Positions 26,201-35,738 are shown, counted from the stretch's first letter. The stretch: 64,000 nt of DNA from Nocardia shimofusensis NBRC 100134 (GCF_001613125.1 NZ_BDBT01000003.1:186001-250000); one strand, 5' to 3'. The notes: a model not told the origin generated them from the letters alone. Translations and numbers: made by a program.

Positions 26201-26537
26201 CTCGCGACTTCGTCTCGCCGTCGGTTCGGGACTCGTCGAGCTTCCCGCGCGCATAGGAAAGGATGTTGCGCTGGTCTTTCCCTCGAGGCCGGCCGACCAC
26301 TCCACCATTGGACGCCCCATTGAAGGGAGTCGTGTGCGGCATGAGCAACGCGATGTAGGAATCCATCAGCGTCGACTTTCCGGATCCTGAACCTCCGCTG
26401 AGCAGCGTCGCACCGGGCGCGAATCGTAGGTGATGATAGCCGTCATAGCCGCCCCAATTGACCAATTGCAGGTCCCGTGCCACCCACTGCTGGCCACGGG
26501 ACGCCGCCGGGATCAACCCGAACAGCGTGTCGATCAT
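23199..26537 (-). CDS. jetC: Wadjet system SMC ATPase JetC
   Basis: A 1112-aa MksB/MukB-like SMC protein. N-terminal Walker A is GGSGSGKST (48-56); long coiled-coil regions flank a central hinge-like part; the C-terminal head has the ABC signature SGGESQELVAF and Walker B PVFLDEALIKAD. It is the loop-extruding motor that reels in plasmid DNA for JetD to cut. The start at ATG 26537 (MIDTLFGLIP) lies 2 nt after the jetB stop; the frame is open a little further upstream. Confidence 0.94.
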   Translation of the reverse strand: MIDTLFGLIPAASRGQQWVARDLQLVNWGGYDGYHHLRFAPGATLLSGGSGSGKSTLMDSYIALLMPHTTPFNGASNGGVVGRPRGKDQRNILSYARGKLDESRTDGETKSRVLRGDGRDTWSAIAMTWADHTGAEFTALRAWYVPSSARILDDVVAVRATCEHAYQLRMLEGPANKKFARAEVSATGLNCLDTDRDFTARLHTTLGIGAAGDGHKAVALLGRIQAGQQITTVDALYKTMVLEEPSTLATADAVVQQFDDLSGTRDRMITARQQVKALTPIREHRHTIDQAADRLRLIDEVGSFTDASSPAALWRYERRLDLLRAVEQDLSRRRDRAEKELKETIALVKATESQRDGVADTLRASGGDRLETALRELRGVEQRLRDVERARERLDRALATTGTTISTREDFTALVEMAHRSLADTDARTTARNQFAEAMAEKKEAEGESAQLRTEHQAVKTRRGNIPTELHAARATLAQAAGLTPDDLPFVGELIEVRTEFEPWREAFNLALGGFATRMLIDIGSLKSFREAINAVPTARRVQFEGVRTGLRDEIGLDSKTLPGRLDYRPSPFTAWLKSELARRFDFVCVETPRLLAQYPKALTITGQTSEGGRGAHGGHGRANVLGFTNSRLLAGLENRIGLAQKRLDDAIDRVSKAEANLNSFESRRTSYQTVTELSWDQVDVNSVKGERDHWAGLIDAVRAGNPRIGQLQRQLDDLKEQVRELTERVGRQKENAQGLGESWESTVDEVDHARMALGSAAESGADIGQERRAYLEAQFESDPDSTSPAKVLAEFDTAVKRATERIRADRQSAVETIERSKKALLNTFSTFVERWPNPNLGIDADASYRDFDRLLTDLETNGLHELETEWRDSLLKLSGNDLTGLDSELAAAVREIRDRIDPVNRILAELPFADDKHRLRIDPQESHSAVRARFRKELREVRAFIDQSATDDERERAYHRMAKVIDRIRRTAPDFADLVDVRNHVRISAEKRDLDGEHVAVYDHIGEKSGGESQELVAFIVGAALRYQLGDAGAARPRYAPVFLDEALIKADAHFTGRAIGAWRGLGFQLVIGAPNDKHSAIEPHVDAEYLILKNTQGRSWAKPLVGVPDA

Positions 26538-26539
26538 GC

Positions 26540-27211
26540 TCACGCCGTGCCCTCGTTCCGTCCGCGCAACCACTGATCCAGTTCGGCGAGCTTCGCGGTG
26601 CTCAACACGACCTCCACCATCGGGGTGATCCGGTACCGGCCTGCAGATTCCTCGGCGAGTAGGCCTTCAGTGACCAGTCGCTGCACCGCGTTACGGACCT
26701 CTTGCTGGCCGCGGGCCAGATTGTGATCGTTCGGATCGAAGTAGGTCAACACAGTCTGCTCCAGCTCCTCGATGTCCACCCGCGCGGACGACTCACCCGT
26801 ACCGCGTTCCCGCTGGAAAACCGTCCGCAGGTGCACCAGCACCAAAGTCTCGGCCCGGTTATAGGGGTCGTCCTTGAGCAGGATCGGCACGTCCAGCTCC
26901 ACCGAGCGCACCTGCTGCTTGTAAGCGACTCCCCGATCATGGTCGACCACGAGACGGACGAACAGATCGTGCATCCGCGATTCGATGATCTGCTGGTTCT
27001 CCAGCAGCGTGCGCCACTGCACAGAGTTCTTCTCGGCCAGAAGGAACTTGCGCCGCAACAACTGGACCAGCACCCGCCGCACGTCTGCGCCCAAGGTGCC
27101 CGCGTCGCCGGCAAACAGCTCGGCGGGATCATCCTCCATCGAGATCGGGTCGATGAACCCAGCTTCCCCACCTTCCGACCAACCGTCCTCGACGCCCTCC
27201 GATTCACTCAT
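26540..27211 (-). CDS. jetB: Wadjet system protein JetB (MksE-like, DUF4194)
   Basis: A 223-aa protein of the DUF4194/MksE (KITE-like) family: winged-helix content with [18 protein letters not shown] near the N-terminus and ends in a DQWLRGR segment. It bridges the kleisin JetA in the SMC complex. ATG 27211 ([10 protein letters not shown]) overlaps the jetA 3' end by 8 nt; a start at 27232 is also possible. The N-terminal ~40 residues are acidic and probably disordered. Confidence 0.9.
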   Translation of the reverse strand: MSESEGVEDGWSEGGEAGFIDPISMEDDPAELFAGDAGTLGADVRRVLVQLLRRKFLLAEKNSVQWRTLLENQQIIESRMHDLFVRLVVDHDRGVAYKQQVRSVELDVPILLKDDPYNRAETLVLVHLRTVFQRERGTGESSARVDIEELEQTVLTYFDPNDHNLARGQQEVRNAVQRLVTEGLLAEESAGRYRITPMVEVVLSTAKLAELDQWLRGRNEGTA

Positions 27212-28706
27212 CGCCACCGCTCCTGTCCACACTCACCGGGTTGGCCGCCACCACACCACCGAGGGCGAACCGTCGCCGGGTCCGGTCGGGTCGGACCGTG
27301 TCGACCACCGCAACCTCGGCCAGCTCGGTCATCTCAGCATCATGGGCGATTTCCAGCAGACCGAGCAGGTCGACGGGCCGCCGGATGTCCTCCTCCGCCG
27401 CACGGAACGCGTCCGTGACATTCACGCTCTCAGCGTCGCCCGCAAACGCCGCCAAATGCGCGCGCAACTCGGCATACCGGGGGCCGCCCCATGCCCGAGT
27501 ATCCGCAGTCGCCATGTCTTCCACCTCGTCCCATTCCCGCAACGGCTCGGGCGGTTGTGGTGGCCTGAGGTCGCTCATCCGCTGCCGCAGGTGACCGACG
27601 TCGACCACCGGCAAACGGCGCAGTGCCTCGACAGCCTCGCCGCGACGTGAGACAGGAACCCACTTGTGGAGACCGGACATCACATCCCTCAGAAGTTCAT
27701 CCACCTGGCGATCCCGCATCGGATCGTGGTTACGTACCTGAGTGGTGATCACATGGGATGCCTGCCGCTGCGCGGTCAGAACCTCCTTGACACCCTGCTC
27801 GATCCGGCGCGAGATCTCGGTGAGCTCCCGCCGCTGCTGCTCCGGCAGCAGATCGGTGAACCCGTGACGCAGCACCGTACGCAGCTGGCTCCACAGGTCA
27901 TCGATCTGCGCCGGGTCGCCGATAAGACGCAACGCCCCCGCGAACGCACGACCTTCCGGTGTCGCGTCCAATATCCGCTGACCACGGGACAGATACTCGC
28001 GGAGCACCTCACCAGTAGGTCGCACATCGTGCCGTAACTCGGCGACGACGTCGCGCTGGATAGCTTTGATCGACTCCGCCACGCGGGCGAAGTCCGCAGG
28101 CAGCTCCCGCGCCAAATGCAATACGTTCTCCGCCGCCTCGAGCAGCTGCTCGTCCTCGACATTCTCTACAGCACCGCCCTGCTCGAGCTGCGCAAGTTCC
28201 TTCTGGCGCTCCTGAATCTCCTCATGAAGGCGCGATATCCGGGCCATCACGTCCGGATCTGCGTCCTGTGCAAGTCGCTGGATAGCCTCCAGCAGCGTCC
28301 TCACCCGAGACTCCGATACCCTGGTCCGCACTCCGCCGACCCGCCCAGCCACCTCGAGTGCGCCAACGCCGTACGCGGACAACCGGTAAACCTCGACATC
28401 ATCGTCGGACACCTGCCGCACCAACCACCCCGCCTGCACCCACTGCCTGCACAGGTCCCGCGCATTCCCAGTAGGCAGCGGCTGATTGTCCTCATCGCCG
28501 TAGCCCGCGGCCCGCAACTGGTCAAGGGCGTCGTTGATCTCTGCGTGCGAGTCCGCCACCGCCACCCACGGCCGGTCCGCAGTGAAAACCATCGCCAACA
28601 CCGTCACCACGAACGGCGCGTGCGTCTGATGAAGCAGAGCCAGCATCGGATTCTGAAACGCCCGGAGTGCGCCCTGGTAAGCGCCTTCCACCCCTCGTGT
28701 CACCAT
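27204..28706 (-). CDS. jetA: Wadjet system kleisin JetA (MksF-like, DUF3375)
   Basis: A 500-aa DUF3375/MksF-type protein, mostly helical, with winged-helix-like regions at both ends and coiled coils in the middle ([20 protein letters not shown] and neighbours). It is the kleisin that links the JetC heads. ATG 28706 ([10 protein letters not shown]) is chosen over the upstream in-frame start at 28817, which would add a poorly structured Cys/Trp-rich leader. First gene of jetABCD; its promoter must lie in 28707-29045, facing the cas promoter. Confidence 0.88.
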   Translation of the reverse strand: MVTRGVEGAYQGALRAFQNPMLALLHQTHAPFVVTVLAMVFTADRPWVAVADSHAEINDALDQLRAAGYGDEDNQPLPTGNARDLCRQWVQAGWLVRQVSDDDVEVYRLSAYGVGALEVAGRVGGVRTRVSESRVRTLLEAIQRLAQDADPDVMARISRLHEEIQERQKELAQLEQGGAVENVEDEQLLEAAENVLHLARELPADFARVAESIKAIQRDVVAELRHDVRPTGEVLREYLSRGQRILDATPEGRAFAGALRLIGDPAQIDDLWSQLRTVLRHGFTDLLPEQQRRELTEISRRIEQGVKEVLTAQRQASHVITTQVRNHDPMRDRQVDELLRDVMSGLHKWVPVSRRGEAVEALRRLPVVDVGHLRQRMSDLRPPQPPEPLREWDEVEDMATADTRAWGGPRYAELRAHLAAFAGDAESVNVTDAFRAAEEDIRRPVDLLGLLEIAHDAEMTELAEVAVVDTVRPDRTRRRFALGGVVAANPVSVDRSGGDE

Positions 28707-29045
28707 CCACCACAGCGTACGGCGGGCGTACGACACAAGGCAGCTTGCGCGAATGTGAAGGCCACACTGACCTGCTGCCGAGGTCGACACCGATGAGATC
28801 GAACCCGACCACGACATAGGCTTGCCGAATCAGGCTGTGCAGCAGCCTCATTTACGCGCCGGAAGTCCGAAGGCGGCGCTGCACTGGTAGGTGACATCAT
28901 GCTCCCTCCAACAATGCGGGAAACCTCATTCCGACGATTCCTCTTCACCTCGTGAAGGTGAGGGCAAGTGTCCGCGTTCGTGTCGGTGGCCAGTTGTACG
29001 GTGCGCCAGTCCAATCCGGCACGACCAAATTGATAGGTGGGATGA
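28707..29045 (+). promoter_or_regulatory. Divergent intergenic region between jetA and csb1
   Basis: 339 nt without a credible gene, between two defence operons transcribed away from each other. GGTGGGA just before ATG 29046 is the probable csb1 ribosome binding site. An imperfect inverted repeat (TCACCT and AGGTGA around 28945-28961, 5-nt loop) could be an operator but is short. No clear -35/-10 pair seen. Confidence 0.4.
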
Positions 29046-30341
29046 ATGCCCAATCCGAGTGCACTGGTTGACGCGATCCGAGCCGCGGTGGGGGATACAG
29101 CAGTGGCGGCTGTCGCGATCGAGCACGACCTCGAGCCGATCGACGGCCCCGGTTCGGCGGTTTCCCCGCCGACGTATCCGTCGAACGACGTTGCTGAGCA
29201 TCCATATTCGCCAGAAGGCACAGTGCCCATCCCTTCGGACGGTGGGTGGCTCACCAAGCTGGCTACCGGTGAAGACGGGCGGCCGGCGTCGGCACCGTTG
29301 GTCATCCTGGACGATGTGCAAGCCCAGTCTGCACGGGCCAGCCAGGCACTATGGGAGCACCGTGTCGAGTTGGGCGGATTGCCGGGCTTTGTCCTGCGCA
29401 GCGACGAGGACCGACTCGGGAACGGCACCAACAGCGTCGAGGCACTCCTTGCTGATCTGTCGTTGTCGTCGTGGACCCTCTCACATCGGCACGCCGATTC
29501 GTGGATCCAGACCGCCGCGGCGAATCCTGACGGACAACCAGTGTGGAAGTCGAACGACGACGGTCTGGCCGACGTGTTGACCGGGATCAACAGTACGGTC
29601 GATGCCACCTCGGCATTCACGTATGCACCGAACTCGCTGCTGTACGGGTTCTGGCTGTCGGCTGATACGGTGCGGCGACATAGGCAGGCGCGCGCCTACC
29701 GGACACGGATCATCGGCTATGGCGCGCGGCCGGTGCGCAGCGGTGCAACCAAGGTTGATCTGCTGCCGATCTCGAAAGCTTCTCAGGTTGATCGGGCAGC
29801 ATTCGGGTATGGCCCGGCCAAGACGAAGGGCTCGAAGGCCAAGGCGGAGCGCACGGACAGGCCGTCCAATCTTGGGTTCGGGCCCAACCCGGGAAGTGTG
29901 GGCGTCCATGGTTATGGGTGTGAGCGTATCGCTGCGCGTGGTGCGATCTCATTGCAGTTGTTGCGGTCACTCCAGTTCGGCGGTGATCGGGCGAAGCAGT
30001 CGGCCGCGGCGACGGCGCTGACCGTCTTGGGGTTGGCCGGCGATGTGTTGCTGCGGCGTCGGATGTTCTTGCGGTCGGGGTGCGATCTGTTCGCCACAGC
30101 CAGCCGCTACGGGTTGTGGCGGCAGGGTCGCGCGGTGCCGGAGACCTTGCCGGTTGATGTCGCGGCCGACGTGTCGTGGTGGGCACAGGCGCTCGAGAGC
30201 GCGCTCGAAGACTGCCGATCGGTGGGGCTGGAATTCGCTGCACCGGTCCGGCTGTACCTGTCGGAACCGCAGCGCAAACTAGTGCGAGAAGGGGCGGAGG
30301 CATTGCGGTCCGGGGCACCGGTGGAGGACGGCTCCCAGTGA
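29046..30341 (+). CDS. csb1: CRISPR type I-G backbone protein Csb1 (Cas7)
   Basis: A 431-aa protein of the GSU0053/Csb1 family, the Cas7-like RAMP that polymerises along the crRNA. Family-like stretches include PLVILDDVQAQSARAS near residue 80-95 and NSLLYGFWLS near residue 200. It is the first gene of the cas operon; the stop overlaps the GTG of csb2 by 4 nt. ATG 29046 is preceded by a G-rich ribosome binding site. Confidence 0.85.
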   Translation: MPNPSALVDAIRAAVGDTAVAAVAIEHDLEPIDGPGSAVSPPTYPSNDVAEHPYSPEGTVPIPSDGGWLTKLATGEDGRPASAPLVILDDVQAQSARASQALWEHRVELGGLPGFVLRSDEDRLGNGTNSVEALLADLSLSSWTLSHRHADSWIQTAAANPDGQPVWKSNDDGLADVLTGINSTVDATSAFTYAPNSLLYGFWLSADTVRRHRQARAYRTRIIGYGARPVRSGATKVDLLPISKASQVDRAAFGYGPAKTKGSKAKAERTDRPSNLGFGPNPGSVGVHGYGCERIAARGAISLQLLRSLQFGGDRAKQSAAATALTVLGLAGDVLLRRRMFLRSGCDLFATASRYGLWRQGRAVPETLPVDVAADVSWWAQALESALEDCRSVGLEFAAPVRLYLSEPQRKLVREGAEALRSGAPVEDGSQ

Positions 30342-31573
30342 TCCGGATACGCCTGCACAACCCAGCACTGCTGTGGACCGCAGCGCACAAGACTCCGCGG
30401 CGGACCGAGATACAGTGGCCGCCCTCGCCATGGACCGTGCTCGCCTCGCTGGTAGCCGGCGCCCACGCCACGGCTGCCCCGGAACCTGCTCGCCAGGCGA
30501 TTCACGTGCTGGCAAAGGCCCCCGATCCCGACATGTGGCTCCCGCAGGTGCATATCCATCGGGTGCCGGGCCGCTACGTCGGCAAGACCGGACCGCAGGA
30601 CGCCGAGAAGCATTGGACGGTGTTGGACGGTTCCCGCGTGGGATTGGACGACGAGCGCACGAAGCACCTGTGGTTCACCGCGCGCGCTGAATGGACCCAT
30701 CCTTGTGCCTTTCTCGACTTTTCCGCCGTCCTGGATGGCGAGCAGATTTCCGCCCTCGCCGCAGCAGCGTCGGCGACACCATATGTGGGGCGGGCTACAG
30801 ACTGCGTCATGGCCGGGGTACTGACACCGCATGATGGAGGCTGGGTCGACCACACCAGCACCGACGGCTACGCGGATCCCGAACTGGCCGAGCCGGGATC
30901 AGCTCATGAACGGTGGCAGCCGACCGCGGTGCCAGGTCCTGTGCGTGCAGCGACACCTGATCTGCTGGCGGTGCTGGACCTGTGTCACGAGCGCCGTCAT
31001 CGCTACGGGTTGCCGGGCCTACCAGACCACGTCAGAGGCCGCCCGGTGACTTACCTGCGACGTGATCCCTCAACGTCGGCGACCTCGGCTACACGAGTTG
31101 TGCTGCTGCTGAACAAAGGCAGAACTCAACAGCAGGTGATGTCCTCGCTGCCGGATACGGCTGTTTTGCTCGGCAGCGACAAGCCGTGGGCGGTGTCGTT
31201 CGAGAGCCGGGAGCAAGCCGCCGCGGCGGCACAGAGCACACCCGAGTTGTTCCGTGACGGTCAACCGCAGGAGAGGCACATCGACCGCTATTACGGTCGT
31301 CCTGCCGAGTCCTGGATCTCAGCGGTGCCGATGGTGGCGCACCCGGATCGCCGGATCGCCGAGCACGAGATCACAACGGGGCTCCAGGATGTCGGAGCCG
31401 ACGGCTTCGTGGAGAAGCTGAAGCCCTGCGGCCCCTGCCCCGAGCTGGCACACCTCACATTGTGGCGGGCGTGGATACGTCTGGATCACCCCTATCCCGG
31501 CCCCTTACGACTCGGGCAAGGACAGCAGTACGGGTACGGACGGTTCCGCAAGGACGAGGACGGTGAGCACTGA
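30338..31573 (+). CDS. csb2: CRISPR type I-G protein Csb2 (Cas5 or Cas5-Cas6 fusion)
   Basis: A 411-aa RAMP of the GSU0054/Csb2 family. The N-terminus IRIRLHNPALLWTAAHKTPRRTEIQWPPSPWTV resembles family members, and the C-terminus PGPLRLGQGQQYGYGRFR is the Gly-rich RAMP loop. In canonical type I-G, Csb2 is a Cas5-Cas6 fusion that caps the crRNA and cuts the repeat. Because a separate Cas6e-like protein follows here, the processing half may be inactive or redundant. GTG 30338 overlaps the csb1 stop; the stop overlaps the cas3 ATG. Confidence 0.82.
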   Translation: MIRIRLHNPALLWTAAHKTPRRTEIQWPPSPWTVLASLVAGAHATAAPEPARQAIHVLAKAPDPDMWLPQVHIHRVPGRYVGKTGPQDAEKHWTVLDGSRVGLDDERTKHLWFTARAEWTHPCAFLDFSAVLDGEQISALAAAASATPYVGRATDCVMAGVLTPHDGGWVDHTSTDGYADPELAEPGSAHERWQPTAVPGPVRAATPDLLAVLDLCHERRHRYGLPGLPDHVRGRPVTYLRRDPSTSATSATRVVLLLNKGRTQQQVMSSLPDTAVLLGSDKPWAVSFESREQAAAAAQSTPELFRDGQPQERHIDRYYGRPAESWISAVPMVAHPDRRIAEHEITTGLQDVGADGFVEKLKPCGPCPELAHLTLWRAWIRLDHPYPGPLRLGQGQQYGYGRFRKDEDGEH

Positions 31574-34500
31574 TGGGATTTCCCACCTTCGCGGAGTTCC
31601 ACGAAGGCCTCTACGGCCACAGTCCGTTCCCCTGGCAACACACACTGGCCGAACGCGTGGCCGCTGAAGGCTGGCCGGACACCATCGATATCCCCACCGG
31701 CCTCGGCAAGACCCGCACCATCGCCATCGCGGTATGGCATCTGGCCCACCAGATCGCCCACCGCGGACCACGGACCGCCCCGCTACGAATTCTGCATGTC
31801 GTAGACCGCACCACCATCGTCGACCAAACCCACCGAGATCTTCAGATCCTGCACGACGGACTCCACCGCGCCGATCACCGATCCGTGGCGGTCGTCGCGC
31901 ACGTGCTGCACGAGGCATTCGGCACACCGTTGGTCATCGGCAAAATCCACGGCGGCGTCGCTGATGACGGCGAATGGATCGCGGTCGACACACCTACCGT
32001 CATCACGATGACCGCGCATCAAGCCGTGTCCCGCGCCCTGTTCCGCGGATTCGGTGTCTCACCGGCCATGGCGCCGGTGCATGCTGCGCTGCTCGGCGTC
32101 GATTCGCTGATCCTGCTGGACGAGCCACATCTATCGGTAGCTGCGCTCTCCACGCTGCGCGCGTTGAAGGAACACCAACAGGCCCACGAACTGAGTGTGC
32201 CGACAGGCAAGACCGTGCAGATCGGTGCCACTGTCCCACCGATCCCGGACGGTACTGTGCACCGCATCACCGATGCCGACAGCGCAGACCCCGTCGCCGC
32301 AAGGCGACTGGCCGCACCGAAAACGCTGACACTGCACCCATGCGGCGGAACCGACAAGAACACCGAGGACGCACTGGTCAGGGCCGCCCGCACTGTCCTG
32401 ACCATGACCGAAGGGTCCATCGCGGTGGTTGTGAACACCGTGGATATGGCCCGGAAGGTCCACGCCGCGCTCACCTCCGGCCGCAATCCTGTCGTATCAG
32501 AGGAGGATGCGTTGCTGGTGACCTCACGCATCCGCAAATACGAACGAAAGCACCAGGACGGGCGCCTCACCGGCGATCTGATGCCGCGTCTGTTGGTGGC
32601 CACCCAAACAGTCGAAGCAGGTATCGACTTCTCGGTGCAGATGCTGGTCACCGAGGTATGCGACTGGCAAGCCCTGATACAGCGCCTCGGCCGGCTCAAC
32701 CGGCGCGGCGAATTCGACACGGCCACAGCGCATGTAGTTATCCCTGAGAAGCCCCGCCCGGGAACCATGGCCGTGTACGGGGAGGGGCCCGCCACCGGGC
32801 TCGGCGAGCTCCTGACAAGTCTCGGGAGCGGGACGCACCTGTCCCCCGTCGCGCTGGCCGACATCGCAGCGGAGCATGCAGCCGCGGTCGAGCGAGCGAC
32901 CCGCCCCACACCGCCGGTGCCGACCCTCATCCGTGAACTACTGCCCACGATCGCGCACTCCCGGCCGGTTCCAGCGGCAGATCTCACGGTGCAGCGCTAC
33001 ATCACCGGCATCCCGGACACCGAACGGGTTACCGACGTGACCGTGCTGTGGCGCCACAGCCTCGACCCGGAACTCGCCCGCTGGATGCCACCCGATCCCG
33101 GCGAAGTCGTCACTGTGCCGGTGGCCGCGGTCAACGCGCTGATCGCCGATCGGGTCCCTCGGGGGAAACCTCGCGCTGCGGTGATCGCGGATGACGGAGA
33201 GTCCGCCTTCGAATCCACCTCTTCATCCGCTTGGACTGTTCCCCGGTCCCAGCCAGCGCCGGTTCTGGTCTCCGACGGCAAAACATGGGTGGGGGCGTAT
33301 TCGGACCGCGACATCACTCCCGGCGCCACGATCATCCTGCCCAGCAACATCGGCGGCCACGACGCCACCGGATTCCATGCCACCTCAACCACACCCGTGA
33401 TCGACTTGTCGGCCACACTGCGATGGCGCTCAGGACGGTGGTGGCACGCCGACAGCAACAGTCTGCCCACCCTCGGTGTCGAATTCCAGGACATCGACTT
33501 CGACCAACTGACCGGACTCGGCGACCGCGACCCCGAGGAGATCGACGAACTCCTGCCCCAGCTCCTACCCGAGCACCTGCTGGGGCCGACGCAGTACGGC
33601 CCGCTCACCGACACAGGTGTGTGGCTTCGCGCACCCGTGGATCAACGCGATGAACACCTGGTCCCGCTAGCCGACCATGCCGCACAAGTCGCCACCGAAA
33701 CCGACACTGCTGCCCGACGAGTCGGGCTGGCTCCCGACACCACCGCGTTGCTGGTCAAAGCCGCCTACCACCACGACGACGGCAAACTCGACCCAGCATT
33801 CCAAGCCGCGCTGGGTGCGCAACCGGATGGTCCACCACTGGCGAAACTCGCTCCGGGTGCGACCTTCCGGCGACATCTGATCCCGCCGGGTTGGCGACAC
33901 GAATCCGCCTCCCTCGCTCGCCAGCATCAGGAAGCCCATCCGCTGGTACGGCACGTCATCGCCGCACATCACGGCTGGGCCAGGCCCCTGCTCCCTGCCG
34001 CCGAAGGCCCCGATCAAGCCCTCCCCACCGCCGACACGTTCACGCAACTCAACCAGCAGTACGGCGTATGGGGCCTCGCCTGGCTGGAGACCGTCATGCG
34101 GCTGGCCGACCACCGCGCCAGCCGACATCCCGAAAACGGACACACTCCACCCAACCACGTCCACACCCCCGCTGCGCTCCGCGCCGTTTCCGTAGACGGT
34201 TGCGCGGCCGTCGAACTGACCGGAGTACCGGTCGACTCTCCACTGGCTTGGTGGGCCACCGCCGGGGCACTCGCCGCCGCCACCGACCTCGACCCCGACG
34301 CGACCATCACCTACACCCCCGGCCTCGCCGGCCACATCGCGACAATCCACACCACAACAACACTCGACAACATCGCCAACCAGGTCGTCACTATCGCAGG
34401 CGAACTGGGCGACTACCGCCAGCAACTGGCGATCAAGAACGAAAAGCCACCCGCAGACTGGGTGCGGACCACCGTCGCCGGACTCGACACCACAGGACCA

Positions 34501-35031
34501 GCCCGGCAGATTCTTGCCTCAATTCTCAACGACACTGCAACCCCCGACGCGAACGGCAAAATCCCCCTACGCACCGTCTGGATCCACAACAACTCGACCC
34601 TCATCGGCGCTGTCGCCAAATCCCGCCACAGATCCGAGCAGATCACCGACGTGCTCAGCCGCCAGACTCCACAGCAGTACGACGGCGGCCACCACTTCGG
34701 CATGACTCCACAAACCGGCACCACGATGATCATCTCCGGTCTTCCTGAGAAGAACGTCCGCTCACCACTGCAAACGCTGCTGTTCGCCGCAACCGCACGC
34801 CTGCACCCCACCGGCGGAGCGCGACCAGCGGGACAAACACGCGCCGGACGGATGCACCTCCCACTGCCCAGTCGACCGACGAGCTGGAACGAACTCGTCG
34901 CTCTGCTGCAAACACTCAGCACCGACAAACGACACTGGCGAAGCGTTGGCGTGGATCACCTCCCCTACCAACGCACTGCGCTGGACCACGCAAAGAGCCA
35001 CGCTTGGGAACTCGCAGAGGAGACACCATGA
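31573..35031 (+). CDS. cas3: CRISPR helicase-nuclease Cas3 with C-terminal HD domain
   Basis: A 1152-aa protein. SF2 helicase first: Walker A PTGLGKT (41-47), motif II LLDEPHLS near residue 180 (DEPH in place of DEVH), and QRLGRLNRRGEFD (motif VI) near nt 32680-32715. The HD nuclease is at the C-terminal side (nt ~33660-33980): ADHAAQVA, AAYHHDDGKLDPAFQ, HESASL, IAAHHGW. Helicase-then-HD order is characteristic of type I-G. It unwinds and degrades the target once recruited by the crRNA complex. No large-subunit gene is adjacent. Confidence 0.9.
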   Translation: MGFPTFAEFHEGLYGHSPFPWQHTLAERVAAEGWPDTIDIPTGLGKTRTIAIAVWHLAHQIAHRGPRTAPLRILHVVDRTTIVDQTHRDLQILHDGLHRADHRSVAVVAHVLHEAFGTPLVIGKIHGGVADDGEWIAVDTPTVITMTAHQAVSRALFRGFGVSPAMAPVHAALLGVDSLILLDEPHLSVAALSTLRALKEHQQAHELSVPTGKTVQIGATVPPIPDGTVHRITDADSADPVAARRLAAPKTLTLHPCGGTDKNTEDALVRAARTVLTMTEGSIAVVVNTVDMARKVHAALTSGRNPVVSEEDALLVTSRIRKYERKHQDGRLTGDLMPRLLVATQTVEAGIDFSVQMLVTEVCDWQALIQRLGRLNRRGEFDTATAHVVIPEKPRPGTMAVYGEGPATGLGELLTSLGSGTHLSPVALADIAAEHAAAVERATRPTPPVPTLIRELLPTIAHSRPVPAADLTVQRYITGIPDTERVTDVTVLWRHSLDPELARWMPPDPGEVVTVPVAAVNALIADRVPRGKPRAAVIADDGESAFESTSSSAWTVPRSQPAPVLVSDGKTWVGAYSDRDITPGATIILPSNIGGHDATGFHATSTTPVIDLSATLRWRSGRWWHADSNSLPTLGVEFQDIDFDQLTGLGDRDPEEIDELLPQLLPEHLLGPTQYGPLTDTGVWLRAPVDQRDEHLVPLADHAAQVATETDTAARRVGLAPDTTALLVKAAYHHDDGKLDPAFQAALGAQPDGPPLAKLAPGATFRRHLIPPGWRHESASLARQHQEAHPLVRHVIAAHHGWARPLLPAAEGPDQALPTADTFTQLNQQYGVWGLAWLETVMRLADHRASRHPENGHTPPNHVHTPAALRAVSVDGCAAVELTGVPVDSPLAWWATAGALAAATDLDPDATITYTPGLAGHIATIHTTTTLDNIANQVVTIAGELGDYRQQLAIKNEKPPADWVRTTVAGLDTTGPARQILASILNDTATPDANGKIPLRTVWIHNNSTLIGAVAKSRHRSEQITDVLSRQTPQQYDGGHHFGMTPQTGTTMIISGLPEKNVRSPLQTLLFAATARLHPTGGARPAGQTRAGRMHLPLPSRPTSWNELVALLQTLSTDKRHWRSVGVDHLPYQRTALDHAKSHAWELAEETP

Positions 35032-35711
35032 CCACCACGGACCACCTGATCCTCACCACGCCCCGCATCGCCGAGGAAATGAACGCCGACCGGGAAACCG
35101 GCCATCGCATGACAATGTCGCTGTTCCCTCACACCGACGCCCCCGACGCACGAGCCGCCTGGAACGTGCTCTGGACCGTTCTCCCCGGCTCGACTGTACT
35201 GATCCGCACCAGTTACACCGAAACGCTCCGACTGTCCGACTGGGTCAAACAGTACGACCACCACGCCACTACCCCACGTGCAACCGGTGAGCATGTCAGC
35301 TTCACGGTCGAACTCGCCGCCCTCCGTACCCCACGTGTCCACGTCGACCCTGCCGTACATGCCAAGCTCAAAGCAGGCGCCGACGGCACAGCCCGACCAC
35401 CCGGCCAGGGAAAAGCCTACCGAGCCAACAAGGTCCCGGTGCCCCGCGACCAACTGGATGAATGGCTGTCCACAAAGCTCACCCGGCACGGAATCGCAGC
35501 CGAACGTGTCGAAGTCCAGTGGTACCGCACCATCCGGCTCCCCAACCACCGCGACTCGCTCCCGATCACCCGAATTCACGCCACCGGAGTCATCACCGAC
35601 GCGGACACCTACAACGAAACGAAGCAAGACGCCCGCAACCTAGGCAAAGGGAAGTCGTACGGCGCAGGGCTCATCGTCGAAGACAACGAACTAAATGAAA
35701 ATCGACCATAG
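35028..35711 (+). CDS. Cas6e-like crRNA-processing endoribonuclease
   Basis: A 227-aa RAMP. It aligns with Cas6e/Cse3: TGHRMTMSLFP (His near residue 27) corresponds to the catalytic-His helix, VSFTVELAALRTPR to the middle strand, and NLGKGKSYGAGLIVE near the C-terminus to the Gly-rich loop. It would cut the hairpin repeats of the array that begins 27 nt downstream. ATG 35028 overlaps the cas3 stop by 4 nt; the frame is open 24 nt further up. A Cas6e beside Csb1/Csb2/Cas3 is unusual. Confidence 0.82.
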   Translation: MTTTDHLILTTPRIAEEMNADRETGHRMTMSLFPHTDAPDARAAWNVLWTVLPGSTVLIRTSYTETLRLSDWVKQYDHHATTPRATGEHVSFTVELAALRTPRVHVDPAVHAKLKAGADGTARPPGQGKAYRANKVPVPRDQLDEWLSTKLTRHGIAAERVEVQWYRTIRLPNHRDSLPITRIHATGVITDADTYNETKQDARNLGKGKSYGAGLIVEDNELNENRP

Positions 35712-35738
35712 TGTCGGCATCGGCGCAGGTCAGGAAGT

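Noticed and set aside
28944..28961. Inverted repeat TCACCT/AGGTGA as operator for jet or cas genes
   Set aside because: Only 6 bp per arm with a 5-nt loop; too short to claim beyond a mention in the intergenic entry.
29046..35711. Classification as an ordinary type I-E CRISPR locus
   Set aside because: Repeats and Cas6 look I-E-like, but Cas8e, Cse2, Cas7e and Cas5e are absent and Csb1/Csb2/Cas3 with C-terminal HD are type I-G.
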